Made by a program: the position numbers and the translations under genes. DNA of 64,000 bases, from IMG/VR virus record IMGVR_UViG_3300042317_001568, positions 124,001-188,000 of that record; one strand, given 5' to 3'. The stretch comes from a virus. Under the pieces are notes generated by a model, which was given only the letters and a program-made list of their open reading frames with translations, was not told the DNA's origin and did not search any database. Position 1 is the stretch's first letter. The number at the start of each line of letters is the position of its first letter. Shown here one piece after another: positions 23,170-29,031 of this stretch.

Positions 23170-23490
23170 ATGATTAAAAACAATTTGGTGTACCAGTCTT
23201 ATCGTTCGGCTAAGCAAAAGACAGAGCGGCGTTTAGTTGGATTGCCGCTGCGTAAGCATTTAATCAAAAACATTTGTCGCGTCATGAAGGAGTATGCTCC
23301 GCTTGTTGGCGTAACTCAAAAAGAAATTGCTGCCGACATTAAGGCTATTCAGGCGTGGAAACTTGATGCGGTGACAGATTGGTACTTCCTATACGACGCG
23401 CTTGGGTCTTCTTCTCGCCTTGATATTGAACTGCTTGATTTTTGTTCTTATGCGCGGTCGCGCTGGTGGTACAACCAACTTTCGCGGTAG
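23170..23490 (+). CDS. Hypothetical protein (106 aa)
   Basis: ATG 23170 has TTGGAG upstream; an in-frame TTG at 23158 is less likely. The product is basic in its first half (YRSAKQKTERRL) and helical afterwards (GVTQKEIAADIKAIQAWKLDAVTDWY), which could include a helix-turn-helix-like pair. No family recognised. Confidence 0.55.
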   Translation: MIKNNLVYQSYRSAKQKTERRLVGLPLRKHLIKNICRVMKEYAPLVGVTQKEIAADIKAIQAWKLDAVTDWYFLYDALGSSSRLDIELLDFCSYARSRWWYNQLSR

Positions 23491-23506
23491 AGTATTTTTT
23501 GGTTTT

Positions 23507-23648
23507 TGATCGGCTCCTCAGTGACAGCGACTAAGGCGGCGCTTTGGTGCGCCGGTACCCAACAGCCACGTGCTTGACCTAACCCGACGGGGTGAACTAC
23601 ACAGCATGCCGGTGAGGTACATAGCGGGTGCAATTCCCGCCCGATCAA
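23507..23648 (+). ncRNA. tRNA-like structured RNA (142 nt)
   Basis: The ends form a perfect 7-bp acceptor-type stem, TGATCGG (23507-23513) with CCGATCA (23641-23647), plus a discriminator-like A. Directly inside the 3' strand is a T-arm, GCGGG-tgcaatt-CCCGC (23624-23640). Between are a 6-bp hairpin CGGCGC-tttggt-GCGCCG, an outer pair GTACC/GGTAC, an inner pair CGTGC/GCATG and a hairpin ACCC-gacg-GGGT. There is no normal D arm or 7-nt anticodon loop, and the RNA is about twice tRNA length. No ORF fits. It may be a tRNA mimic, a tRNA with an insertion, or a new RNA. Confidence 0.5.
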
Positions 23649-23699
23649 TTCGGAGGCTGACGTTAGAGTTACAAAAATTTGTTTAATAAGGACGCAGTA

Positions 23700-24008
23700 A
23701 TGACATTCAACGAACTGGAAGAGAAGGTACTGCAGTGGGCGATAGACCGAAAGATCATCCCCAACAGCAATCCGACAGCGCAACTCATGAAGACGATGTC
23801 GGAGTTGGGCGAGTTAGCCGACGCCACGCTCAAGGACAATCGACACGGCATTGTGGACGGCGTTGGCGACGTGCTGGTGACACTGATTCTGTACTGCAAA
23901 TTACAAGAAATCAGCGTAGCGGCATGTTTAGGCCGTGCCTACGATGAGATTAAAGATAGAAAAGGCACTTTAACACCAGAAGGTATTTTTGTGAAGGAGA
24001 CAGCATGA
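23700..24008 (+). CDS. MazG-like NTP pyrophosphohydrolase
   Basis: ATG 23700 follows AAGGA. The 102-aa protein has the MazG-type metal site: KTMSELGELADA (E-x2-E) followed 16 residues later by DGVGDVLVTLILY (D-x2-D type). Small phage MazG-like enzymes hydrolyse (d)NTPs or ppGpp to monophosphates and are thought to shape host pools or stress signalling. It overlaps the next gene by 4 nt. Confidence 0.75.
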   Translation: MTFNELEEKVLQWAIDRKIIPNSNPTAQLMKTMSELGELADATLKDNRHGIVDGVGDVLVTLILYCKLQEISVAACLGRAYDEIKDRKGTLTPEGIFVKETA

Positions 24009-24283
24009 TCGATCCAAATAAAGTAATAAATGACTGCGAGCAAGCCGATCATATTATGCAGGATCAACGGGCCGAAATTGATCGGCTCAAGGAAGCCATC
24101 CGCCGCCTCGCTGACCAAGACGCCACGCTCTCGGTGTGCAACGGCAACGTGATTGTGACGATGGACGCCACTCTCACCGACGAGGAGCGGGAGGCGGTGG
24201 AGTGGGCGGAAGAACTCGCTGGAAACTGCGAAGAGTTTGATCGCGTGAACACGCTGCGCAACCTACTAGAGAGAACGAAGTGA
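24005..24283 (+). CDS. LTDEERE-family protein (92 aa)
   Basis: The N-terminus is a coiled coil with RAEIDRLKEAIRRLADQDATLSV. The C-terminal half has TLTDEEREAVEWAEELAG and ends NTLRNLLERTK. The same end pattern recurs in the products at 24280, 24540 and 25950, making a local paralogue family. I recall many such short proteins from Rhodopirellula-like genomes. Function unknown; the tail looks like a helical hairpin. Confidence 0.6.
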   Translation: MIDPNKVINDCEQADHIMQDQRAEIDRLKEAIRRLADQDATLSVCNGNVIVTMDATLTDEEREAVEWAEELAGNCEEFDRVNTLRNLLERTK

Positions 24284-24543
24284 CTAAAACACAATGTCAA
24301 GTTCCGTCGCAAATAAACGTGACGCTCACAGACGAGCAGCGAGAGTCATTGCGGGCGTCCTTGTCAGGCGGTGCAGGAGGCCCGCTGGTTCATCCACCGC
24401 AGCCCGCGCTCACCGCCGATGAGTGGGAAGCCGTCTGGCTGGCAATCGGAATGTTCGCGGAAGGGCCGGAGCATATCAAGCGACATGAGGAAATGGCCGA
24501 CACGCTGCGCAACCTGCTGGAGCGGCTAGGAGGTGCAAAGTGA
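24280..24543 (+). CDS. LTDEERE-family protein (87 aa)
   Basis: GTG start overlapping the previous stop (GTGA). Contains two related blocks, NVTLTDEQRESL and PALTADEWEAVWLAIGM, and ends MADTLRNLLERLGGAK. It may be a tandem of the family motif. Codon use is more GC-rich than in the flanking phage genes. One of the two AATGTCAAGTT-type repeats lies at its 5' end. Confidence 0.55.
   Translation: MTKTQCQVPSQINVTLTDEQRESLRASLSGGAGGPLVHPPQPALTADEWEAVWLAIGMFAEGPEHIKRHEEMADTLRNLLERLGGAK
24293..24318 (+). repeat. Direct repeat flanking the cassette region (left copy)
   Basis: Begins AATGTCAAGTTCCGTCGC. A second copy at 26260-26285 matches at 23 of 26 positions. Together they enclose the LTDEERE genes and the attC-like array. 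They may mark the ends of the acquired segment. Confidence 0.45.
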
Positions 24544-24848
24544 GCGACACAAACAAGCCTGTGGCATGGGCAGTGACGCCGAACGGCCGCGACGAGGAGA
24601 TTGACTGCGAGTTCATCTACCCTGACGCCGCGACTGCCGGAGACGTTGCGCTGGGTTGCGATGGCGTGGTGTTGCCGCTCTTTCGTCCGAAGCCACCGCC
24701 TGCCACCACGCTCACCGACGAGGAGCGGGAGGCGTTGAATCGCGGAATCGACGCGTTGTACGGCGTGGAGGACGTATCGGATGGTGCGTGCCGCAGAGAC
24801 GATGCCGCAGCGAGGACGCTCCTCGCGTTACTGGAACGACTGAAGTGA
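24540..24848 (+). CDS. LTDEERE-family protein with WAV/PLFR domain (102 aa)
   Basis: GTG start overlapping the previous stop. It begins MSDTNKPVAWAVTPNG, has VVLPLFRPKPP, then TTLTDEEREALNRGIDALYG and ends LLALLERLK. The product at 25950 has the same layout (AWAVVLADG, VPLYRSP, LTDEEREALAEAIG, LLKRLGG). The attC-like site 1 overlaps its stop region, so it is the first cassette-type gene of the array. Its 5' cassette boundary is not visible. Confidence 0.6.
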   Translation: MSDTNKPVAWAVTPNGRDEEIDCEFIYPDAATAGDVALGCDGVVLPLFRPKPPPATTLTDEEREALNRGIDALYGVEDVSDGACRRDDAAARTLLALLERLK

Positions 24849-24894
24849 GAACGATGCGATCTGCGGCGCAGTCCCCTCAATCGCGTGGTTCTGG
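24846..24894 (+). repeat. attC-like site 1
   Basis: R'' TGAGAAC (24846-24852) and R' GTTCTGG (24888-24894). The L stem is GCGAT/ATCGC, with an inner CTG/CAG. An unpaired stretch tcccctca makes it the least regular of the five. Its R'' is the complement of the R' of site 5 (GTTCTCA), so the cassettes before site 1 and after site 5 may derive from the same type. Confidence 0.6.
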
Positions 24895-24906
24895 AGACAC
24901 ACACAC

Positions 24907-25074
24907 ATGACAATCACTCAAATAATCGGTGCTGCACTGATCGCATCCCCCTTTGCGGGCGTTGCGGTGTTGTGCCACATGCACGGCGGCTGGCCCGCCG
25001 TTGCTGTAGTGTTTGGGGCGAGCGGAGCCGTTGTTGCTGTTATCGCACTTGGGTGCCGACTTCTGGTTCCATAA
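24907..25074 (+). CDS. Cassette A gene: small membrane protein (55 aa)
   Basis: ATG 24907 lies 13 nt after site 1. The product is MTITQIIGAALIASPFAGVA followed by HMHGGWPAVAVVFGASGAVVAVIALG, two likely membrane helices with a His/Gly/Trp turn. I recall similar short hydrophobic ORFs in planctomycetes. The stop codon lies within the R'' of site 2, typical of tight cassettes. Confidence 0.55.
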   Translation: MTITQIIGAALIASPFAGVAVLCHMHGGWPAVAVVFGASGAVVAVIALGCRLLVP

Positions 25075-25117
25075 CGCTTGCGATCTGCGGCTCGTCCGCA
25101 GCATCGCGTGGTTCTCT
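25069..25117 (+). repeat. attC-like site 2
   Basis: R'' CCATAAC (25069-25075), stem GCGAT-CTGCGG / CCGCAG-C-ATCGC with an extrahelical C at 25102, loop CTCGT, and R' GTTCTCT (25111-25117). Spacers GCTT and GTG stay unpaired between R and L boxes, the attC pattern. Total 49 nt. Confidence 0.75.
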
Positions 25118-25137
25118 CAGGGAGTCTGGTGCGATCA

Positions 25138-25326
25138 ATGAGATGGTTCATCTGCAAAAACCACAGCGGCGAGAAGTTTGTGAAACGCTGGTACGCGATC
25201 TGGCCGGTGACGGTCAAGGGTGAGACGCGATGGTTGGAGTGGGTCGCCGTGGAATACCGGAGGGTGTTCTACGTCGGCAAGGATCACATTCAGCACGGGG
25301 AGCAGGCGGTTCGGTTTGTGAGTTGA
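25138..25326 (+). CDS. Cassette B gene: basic aromatic protein (62 aa)
   Basis: ATG 25138 begins MRWFICKNHSGEKFVKRWYA and continues with VKGETRWLEWVAVEYRRVFYVGKDH. It is Trp- and Arg-rich and probably a small beta barrel. The frame is open upstream through site 2, but ATG 25138 is the first plausible start. Its TGA stop shares one base with the R'' of site 3. Function unknown. Confidence 0.55.
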   Translation: MRWFICKNHSGEKFVKRWYAIWPVTVKGETRWLEWVAVEYRRVFYVGKDHIQHGEQAVRFVS

Positions 25327-25415
25327 GAGAACACGCAGGATCAGGAGCGGCGAACAATGAGCGATGACAACACGCAGGACGGTGCCGAGCCGTCTCCTGC
25401 ATCCGCTGGTTATCC
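25326..25415 (+). repeat. attC-like site 3, with start codon in its loop
   Basis: R'' AGAGAAC (25326-25332), stem GGAT-CAGGAG / CTCCTG-C-ATCC with an extrahelical C at 25400, and R' GTTATCC (25409-25415). The 46-nt loop contains the ATG of the next gene (25357), and the Shine-Dalgarno AGGAG is in the left stem arm. Total 90 nt. Confidence 0.75.
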
Positions 25416-25590
25416 GCAGCAAGTCGCCTGCGACGCTTGCGGTGGTTCTGGAAAGTTCTGCGTAGGGGAGACATTGGTCAGCCGCGACATGGCGATAGAC
25501 GCAGAGTGTCCGTCGCTTGAGGGCACGCACTACGAGTACGAGTTCGCGCGGTGCCCGGCTTGCGGCGGCGACGGTTGGGTTCTTGGATAA
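25357..25590 (+). CDS. Cassette C gene: CxxCxG zinc-motif protein (77 aa)
   Basis: The start lies in the loop of site 3, so the first 17 residues (MSDDNTQDGAEPSPASA) are attC-encoded and come from the preceding cassette. The rest has two DnaJ-type zinc motifs, ACDACGGSG (about 24-32) and RCPACGGDG (about 66-74), which together could bind one zinc. A role as a protein or nucleic acid adaptor is possible. The stop TAA lies in the R'' of site 4. Confidence 0.6.
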   Translation: MSDDNTQDGAEPSPASAGYPQQVACDACGGSGKFCVGETLVSRDMAIDAECPSLEGTHYEYEFARCPACGGDGWVLG

Positions 25591-25640
25591 CGACAAGGAT
25601 AAGCGGCGGCTTCGCCGTCCGCTTCATCCGCTGGTTCTGC
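25585..25640 (+). repeat. attC-like site 4
   Basis: R'' GGATAAC (25585-25591), stem GGAT-AAGCGG-CGGC / GCCG-T-CCGCTT-C-ATCC with extrahelical T (25618) and C (25625), loop TTC, R' GTTCTGC (25634-25640). This is the most perfect of the hairpins. Total 56 nt. Confidence 0.8.
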
Positions 25641-25657
25641 GTCAAACGAGGTGAGAC

Positions 25658-25903
25658 ATGAGAACGCTTGAAGACGAAGAAGACCCCTTCATTCCGACTC
25701 CGTCAGAGGCTCGTCGCTTCGGGCGGCTGGACAAGATGCCGGAACATAAGCGACTGAAGGCGACAGTGCGGATGTTTTTGGATGCGATCAGGTGTGTGCC
25801 GATGCGGGCGATTGACTGCGATCAACTTCTGGTAAGTGAACTGTTGAACCGTCTGCACGATGAAACAAAACCAAACCGCAAGAAGAAGCGTCGCGCAAAG
25901 TGA
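25658..25903 (+). CDS. Cassette D gene: hypothetical protein (81 aa)
   Basis: ATG 25658 follows GAGGTGAG, 18 nt after site 4. It starts acidic (MRTLEDEEDPFIPTPSEARR), has a helical centre (LKATVRMFLDAIRC), and ends very basic (KPNRKKKRRAK). No family recognised. The stop is 2 nt before the R'' of site 5. Confidence 0.55.
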   Translation: MRTLEDEEDPFIPTPSEARRFGRLDKMPEHKRLKATVRMFLDAIRCVPMRAIDCDQLLVSELLNRLHDETKPNRKKKRRAK

Positions 25904-25904
25904 C

Positions 25905-25993
25905 GCAGAACGCCAGAGATGAATGGCTGCGAACACAGGAGCATGACACATGACAGACGAAAATGAGCAGTCCATTCCATCGCGTGGTTCTCA
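25905..25993 (+). repeat. attC-like site 5, with ribosome site and start codon in its loop
   Basis: R'' GCAGAAC (25905-25911), stem GAT-GAATGG / CCATTC-C-ATC with extrahelical C at 25978, R' GTTCTCA (25987-25993). The 45-nt loop carries CAGGAGC and the ATG at 25950. Total 89 nt. Confidence 0.75.
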
Positions 25994-26261
25994 CGGGGAG
26001 CCGTGCGCGTGGGCTGTGGTGCTTGCTGACGGCCAGCGAATCTACGATGTCTATGGCATCGAAGAAGAGGCCAAGGCGATTGACGAGGCAGTTACTGGGA
26101 ATCACGGCATCGTCCCGCTCTACCGCTCTCCCACGCTCACCGACGAGGAACGCGAGGCGCTTGCTGAAGCGATTGGAGCCTACAACGACAACGACGACGA
26201 CGAGGAATGTGCTAAGATTGCGGCCACGCTTCACGGCTTACTGAAGCGGCTGGGCGGTTAA
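25950..26261 (+). CDS. Cassette E gene: LTDEERE-family protein with attC-encoded N-terminus (103 aa)
   Basis: ATG 25950 is inside the loop of site 5, with AGGAG 9 nt upstream. Residues 1-12 (MTDENEQSIPSR) are attC sequence. Then follow CAWAVVLADGQRIYDVYGIEE, HGIVPLYRSP, LTDEEREALAEAIGAY and LLKRLGG, the same order as in the product at 24540. No attC follows, so this cassette is cut short or is the last. Confidence 0.6.
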   Translation: MTDENEQSIPSRGSHGEPCAWAVVLADGQRIYDVYGIEEEAKAIDEAVTGNHGIVPLYRSPTLTDEEREALAEAIGAYNDNDDDEECAKIAATLHGLLKRLGG

Positions 26262-26285
26262 TGTCAAGTTTTGTTGCAAAAAAAC
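26260..26285 (+). repeat. Direct repeat flanking the cassette region (right copy)
   Basis: Begins AATGTCAAGTTTTGTTGC, matching 24293-24318 at 23 of 26 positions. It starts at the stop codon of the last cassette gene, where an attC would be expected. Confidence 0.45.
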
Positions 26286-26297
26286 TAGGAGCAACTA

Positions 26298-26540
26298 ATG
26301 ACCGACAAAGAGAAAAACCGCAGTTACATAACAGCATGTGTTTCGTGCGGCGGGCGTATTCAGGTCACAAACGGCGTCAGTGGCAGGCACGAATGCTCTA
26401 AACGGCATGACGCCGCGCAAAAAGCTGCCGACACGCGGGCCTACGATGACGTGCCAACGCGGCGAAAACAATCCCTACTGACGCGGCTTTCAACCGGGTT
26501 TAAAATGCTGGCCGAAAAAGAAGACGACGACCCCGAGTGA
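26298..26540 (+). CDS. Small zinc-motif protein (80 aa)
   Basis: ATG 26298 has AGGAGC upstream. Residues 12-35 include ACVSCGGRIQV and HECSKRH, giving Cys-x2-Cys and His/Cys ligands for a probable zinc. The remainder is basic and helical with an acidic end. Function unknown. Phage-like base composition resumes here. Confidence 0.55.
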   Translation: MTDKEKNRSYITACVSCGGRIQVTNGVSGRHECSKRHDAAQKAADTRAYDDVPTRRKQSLLTRLSTGFKMLAEKEDDDPE

Positions 26541-26612
26541 CCTGTCGCAAAAACGGAAAAATAGCGACAAGTTTTGGCAATATGTCGCCGGTAACAACAT
26601 CAGGAGGATAAC

Positions 26613-26813
26613 GTGACCGACAAAGAAATTGAGCAAAAGTTGAGTTTGTGGGGAGCCGGCCGGCCAAAGACCGCCGAGGGGCAGTTAGCCTTGCAAGCCG
26701 CAGACGTTATTTCCAAACTTCGTGCCGATCTGAAATATGAGCGCGCCCGCGCTGATTTGAATGACCACACTGAAGAATTAAGAGAACTGTACGCAAAAAA
26801 TAAGGCGCAATAA
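26613..26813 (+). CDS. Helical hypothetical protein (66 aa)
   Basis: GTG 26613 with a strong AGGAGG site upstream. It is mostly helix with coiled-coil character (ADVISKLRADLKYERARADLNDHTEEL). The 72-bp gap before it contains a TGTCGC/GCGACA inverted repeat of unknown role. Overlaps the next gene by one base. Confidence 0.5.
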   Translation: MTDKEIEQKLSLWGAGRPKTAEGQLALQAADVISKLRADLKYERARADLNDHTEELRELYAKNKAQ

Positions 26814-27211
26814 TGAGTCCAGAACTTGAACAACAACTGATCAAAAAATACCCTGCGCTATTTCAAGATACAGACAAACCGGCAACGGAAAGTCTGATGT
26901 GCTTTGGCTGCGAGTGCCGTGACGGCTGGTACAACATTATTGAGAGCGCGTGCGGAATCATTTCTCACTACATCGAGCAACGGCGAAAAACAAACGACCT
27001 TTCGTCATTTCGCTGGATGCAGATTAAAGAAAAATTCGGCACGCTGCGGCTGTATCACTCCGGCGACGCAGACGAATACATTTTGGGTGTAACTGACATG
27101 GCGGAAGACCTTTCCGGTTCTGTTTGTGAAGTGTGCGGAAATGTTGGCCAGCTGTGCGGTACTGGGTGGTATCAAACACTCTGCCCTGAGCACGAAAAGC
27201 TTCTTCCGTGA
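26813..27211 (+). CDS. Phage zinc-motif protein (132 aa)
   Basis: The protein has FGCECRDGWYNIIESACGII near residue 30, then IKEKFGTLRLYHSG, and a C-terminal zinc-type cluster CEVCGNVGQLCGTGWYQTLCPEH. This combination recurs in phage proteins of unknown function. The spacing of Cys and His suggests a bound zinc near the end. Confidence 0.65.
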   Translation: MSPELEQQLIKKYPALFQDTDKPATESLMCFGCECRDGWYNIIESACGIISHYIEQRRKTNDLSSFRWMQIKEKFGTLRLYHSGDADEYILGVTDMAEDLSGSVCEVCGNVGQLCGTGWYQTLCPEHEKLLP

Positions 27212-27259
27212 TGGCGGTTATCGGCAAAAGCTGGTAGAATATGCCCGAGGAATTTTGCC

Positions 27260-27841
27260 GTGTTTAGTGCCGCACACATGTCAAAAGCCGAGTTGGATTT
27301 TATTCGTTTGTACGTGCAGATCACGCACAAACGCTTTGCGGCATTGCAGGCCGTGTTGAGCTTGGCGCATCCAGACAATCTGGCGCTTTTGGACATGGTG
27401 CACGCTACAGAATTGGTAGCGCACATGGAGCGGCTACAAAACGATTTTGACGGGCAGATACAGCAACTCCAGTTAAAACACAATATTCCGTCTAAACGTT
27501 TGCCGCCTGCCCCGCCAACAAATGAGCAACTGGCCGACATTGTTGTCATGTCATTTTTCAAAGTTGTCGGCGTAATGAACGCGACAAACGGTTTGATGGC
27601 AAAGACAAAACAAAACGGGTGGTTTAGCGGTAAACCCAAAGAGTGGAATGATCTTTTCGACAAGCTGGCGACCGACTTACCCGAAAACCAAATGGATTCG
27701 GCGCTGTCGCCTTATCTAAAATCTGTCGCCAAGTTTTTTCCAAAATATTATCCCCCCGGGAACTGGTCAAAGTTGTTTCCGCCTCCGCAGCAAGAATTTT
27801 ACGAAGACGACGAATACGACGAAGAGTGGGACAACGAATAG
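27260..27841 (+). CDS. Hypothetical protein (193 aa)
   Basis: GTG 27260 is preceded by GAGGAA; an ATG at 27278 is the alternative. Helical throughout, with a Pro-rich linker (RLPPAPPTN) in the middle and a very acidic tail (YEDDEYDEEWDNE). No family recognised. It is directly upstream of the SbcD-like gene and may share its transcript. Confidence 0.55.
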   Translation: MFSAAHMSKAELDFIRLYVQITHKRFAALQAVLSLAHPDNLALLDMVHATELVAHMERLQNDFDGQIQQLQLKHNIPSKRLPPAPPTNEQLADIVVMSFFKVVGVMNATNGLMAKTKQNGWFSGKPKEWNDLFDKLATDLPENQMDSALSPYLKSVAKFFPKYYPPGNWSKLFPPPQQEFYEDDEYDEEWDNE

Positions 27842-27849
27842 GAGGGCCT

Positions 27850-29031
27850 ATGCGGCCGTTGTTTGTTTTTTGTGCTGATTTGCATTTGGAAGATGGCGCT
27901 TGGACTTCTCGGATAAACATCTACGGCGACGCGTATTACAGTTTTAAGCAGATCGTAGACCACTGCATTGAGCACAAACTGCCGCTCATACTTGGCGGCG
28001 ACGTGCTGGAAAAGAAAAGCAATGCGGCGCGTCCAATTGCAAAACTGTGCGCCGAGCTGACCCGCATGCAGGACGCCAAACTCCCGGTGTACTACATTCA
28101 GGGTAATCACGAATATGATCGCTATGCGCCGTGGCTAAGCGTGCACCCGTGGCCGACGCACATGCATAACCTCACAGTGGTGTTCGACAACGTCAGCGTG
28201 CACGGCATCGATTGGTTACCAAAGGGAGAAATTCAAAAAGCGCTCAAAGATGTTCCGGCGACTACAGCCGTACTTGTCACGCATCAGGTGTGGCAAGATT
28301 TTATGGGCACCGTTGGGCGAACCGAATGCGATTTGTCGGAGGTGCACTACGCACACACAGTCCTCGCCGGTGACTTTCACGTTACAAAAGTAGCTGAAGG
28401 TACAAACGCGCAAGGAAAACCGATTCGCATGTTGTCTCCGGGTTCAACTGCTATGCAAGACATCGGCGAAGAACCCGAGAAGTTTTTCTTCGTTATTTGT
28501 GTTGACGAAGCGGGCAAAATTGTTTTCGCCCCGCATCGGCTGCAGACACGCAAATTTTTGAGTTATGTTGTTAAAACAGCGGAAGAGCTGGACGAACTGT
28601 GCGCCGGCAAACTGGCAAACGCTGTTGACCGGGTACTACAGGCGGCCCGGCTTTACGTTCCGCCAGAACTAGCAAAACCACTGGTTCGGGTGAAATTCAA
28701 CAAAAACCTTCCGGACGCTTATCTTCGAATCACGACGGCCGGCGCTGACATAGCGCATTTGTTTTGCGACGCCATTGCGGATCGTGACGATGAGAACAAA
28801 GACCGCCCCGCCCGCCCGCGAGATGAAACAAAAAACGACTTACTGCACGCAATCGCCGAGCTGCTTGGCGACGACACAGATGAATATCGCTTCGCGCAAG
28901 AAATACTTGCGGCTACAAATCCAAAGCGGCTCGTTGAGTCGCACCTACACGAATATGTGAAAGGGGCAGGCAATGCAGCTATTACGGCTGGAAGTTCAGA
29001 ACTGGGTGCACCACCGGAAACGGGTTTGTGA
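27850..29031 (+). CDS. sbcD: SbcD/Mre11/gp47-like DNA repair nuclease subunit
   Basis: ATG 27850 (GGAGGG upstream). The 393-aa protein has the calcineurin-type phosphoesterase motifs in order: DLHLEDG (residues 9-15), GGDVLEKKS (about 48), GNHEYD (about 84), then a His in VTHQVW and GDFH at about 178. These bind two Mn ions. With its SbcC partner it makes an ATP-dependent nuclease that opens DNA ends and hairpins, as T4 gp47 does. A C-terminal helical part (about 280-393) would contact the ATPase coiled coil. It overlaps sbcC by 59 nt. Confidence 0.85.
   Translation: MRPLFVFCADLHLEDGAWTSRINIYGDAYYSFKQIVDHCIEHKLPLILGGDVLEKKSNAARPIAKLCAELTRMQDAKLPVYYIQGNHEYDRYAPWLSVHPWPTHMHNLTVVFDNVSVHGIDWLPKGEIQKALKDVPATTAVLVTHQVWQDFMGTVGRTECDLSEVHYAHTVLAGDFHVTKVAEGTNAQGKPIRMLSPGSTAMQDIGEEPEKFFFVICVDEAGKIVFAPHRLQTRKFLSYVVKTAEELDELCAGKLANAVDRVLQAARLYVPPELAKPLVRVKFNKNLPDAYLRITTAGADIAHLFCDAIADRDDENKDRPARPRDETKNDLLHAIAELLGDDTDEYRFAQEILAATNPKRLVESHLHEYVKGAGNAAITAGSSELGAPPETGL

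Larger units (their letters stand above)
24846..25993 (+). mobile_element. Integron-type gene-cassette array (five attC-like sites)
   Basis: Five sites share the frame ..GAAC or ATAAC, a 3-6-nt spacer, a stem, an extrahelical C (four of five), ATC plus spacer, and GGTT. Recombination would fall at G/TT, defining cassettes of 223, 298, 225 and 353 bp. The heptamers at the start and end of a cassette are reverse complements: CCATAAC vs GTTCTGG (6/7), AGAGAAC vs GTTCTCT, GGATAAC vs GTTATCC and GCAGAAC vs GTTCTGC (all 7/7). This holds per cassette, not per hairpin, as expected only if cassettes move by attC recombination. No integrase is in the window. Confidence 0.75.

Noticed and set aside
23507-23648. 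tRNA interrupted by a group I intron
   Set aside because: The insert is far too short for a group I intron and lacks the conserved P/Q/R/S core. I keep it as an unassigned tRNA-like RNA.
24846-25993. CRISPR array or REP-like repeat family for the hairpins at 24.8-26.0 kb
   Set aside because: Spacing is irregular (223-353 bp), the repeats differ in stem sequence, and ORFs lie between them. The heptamer complementarity follows cassette ends, which CRISPR or REP elements do not explain.
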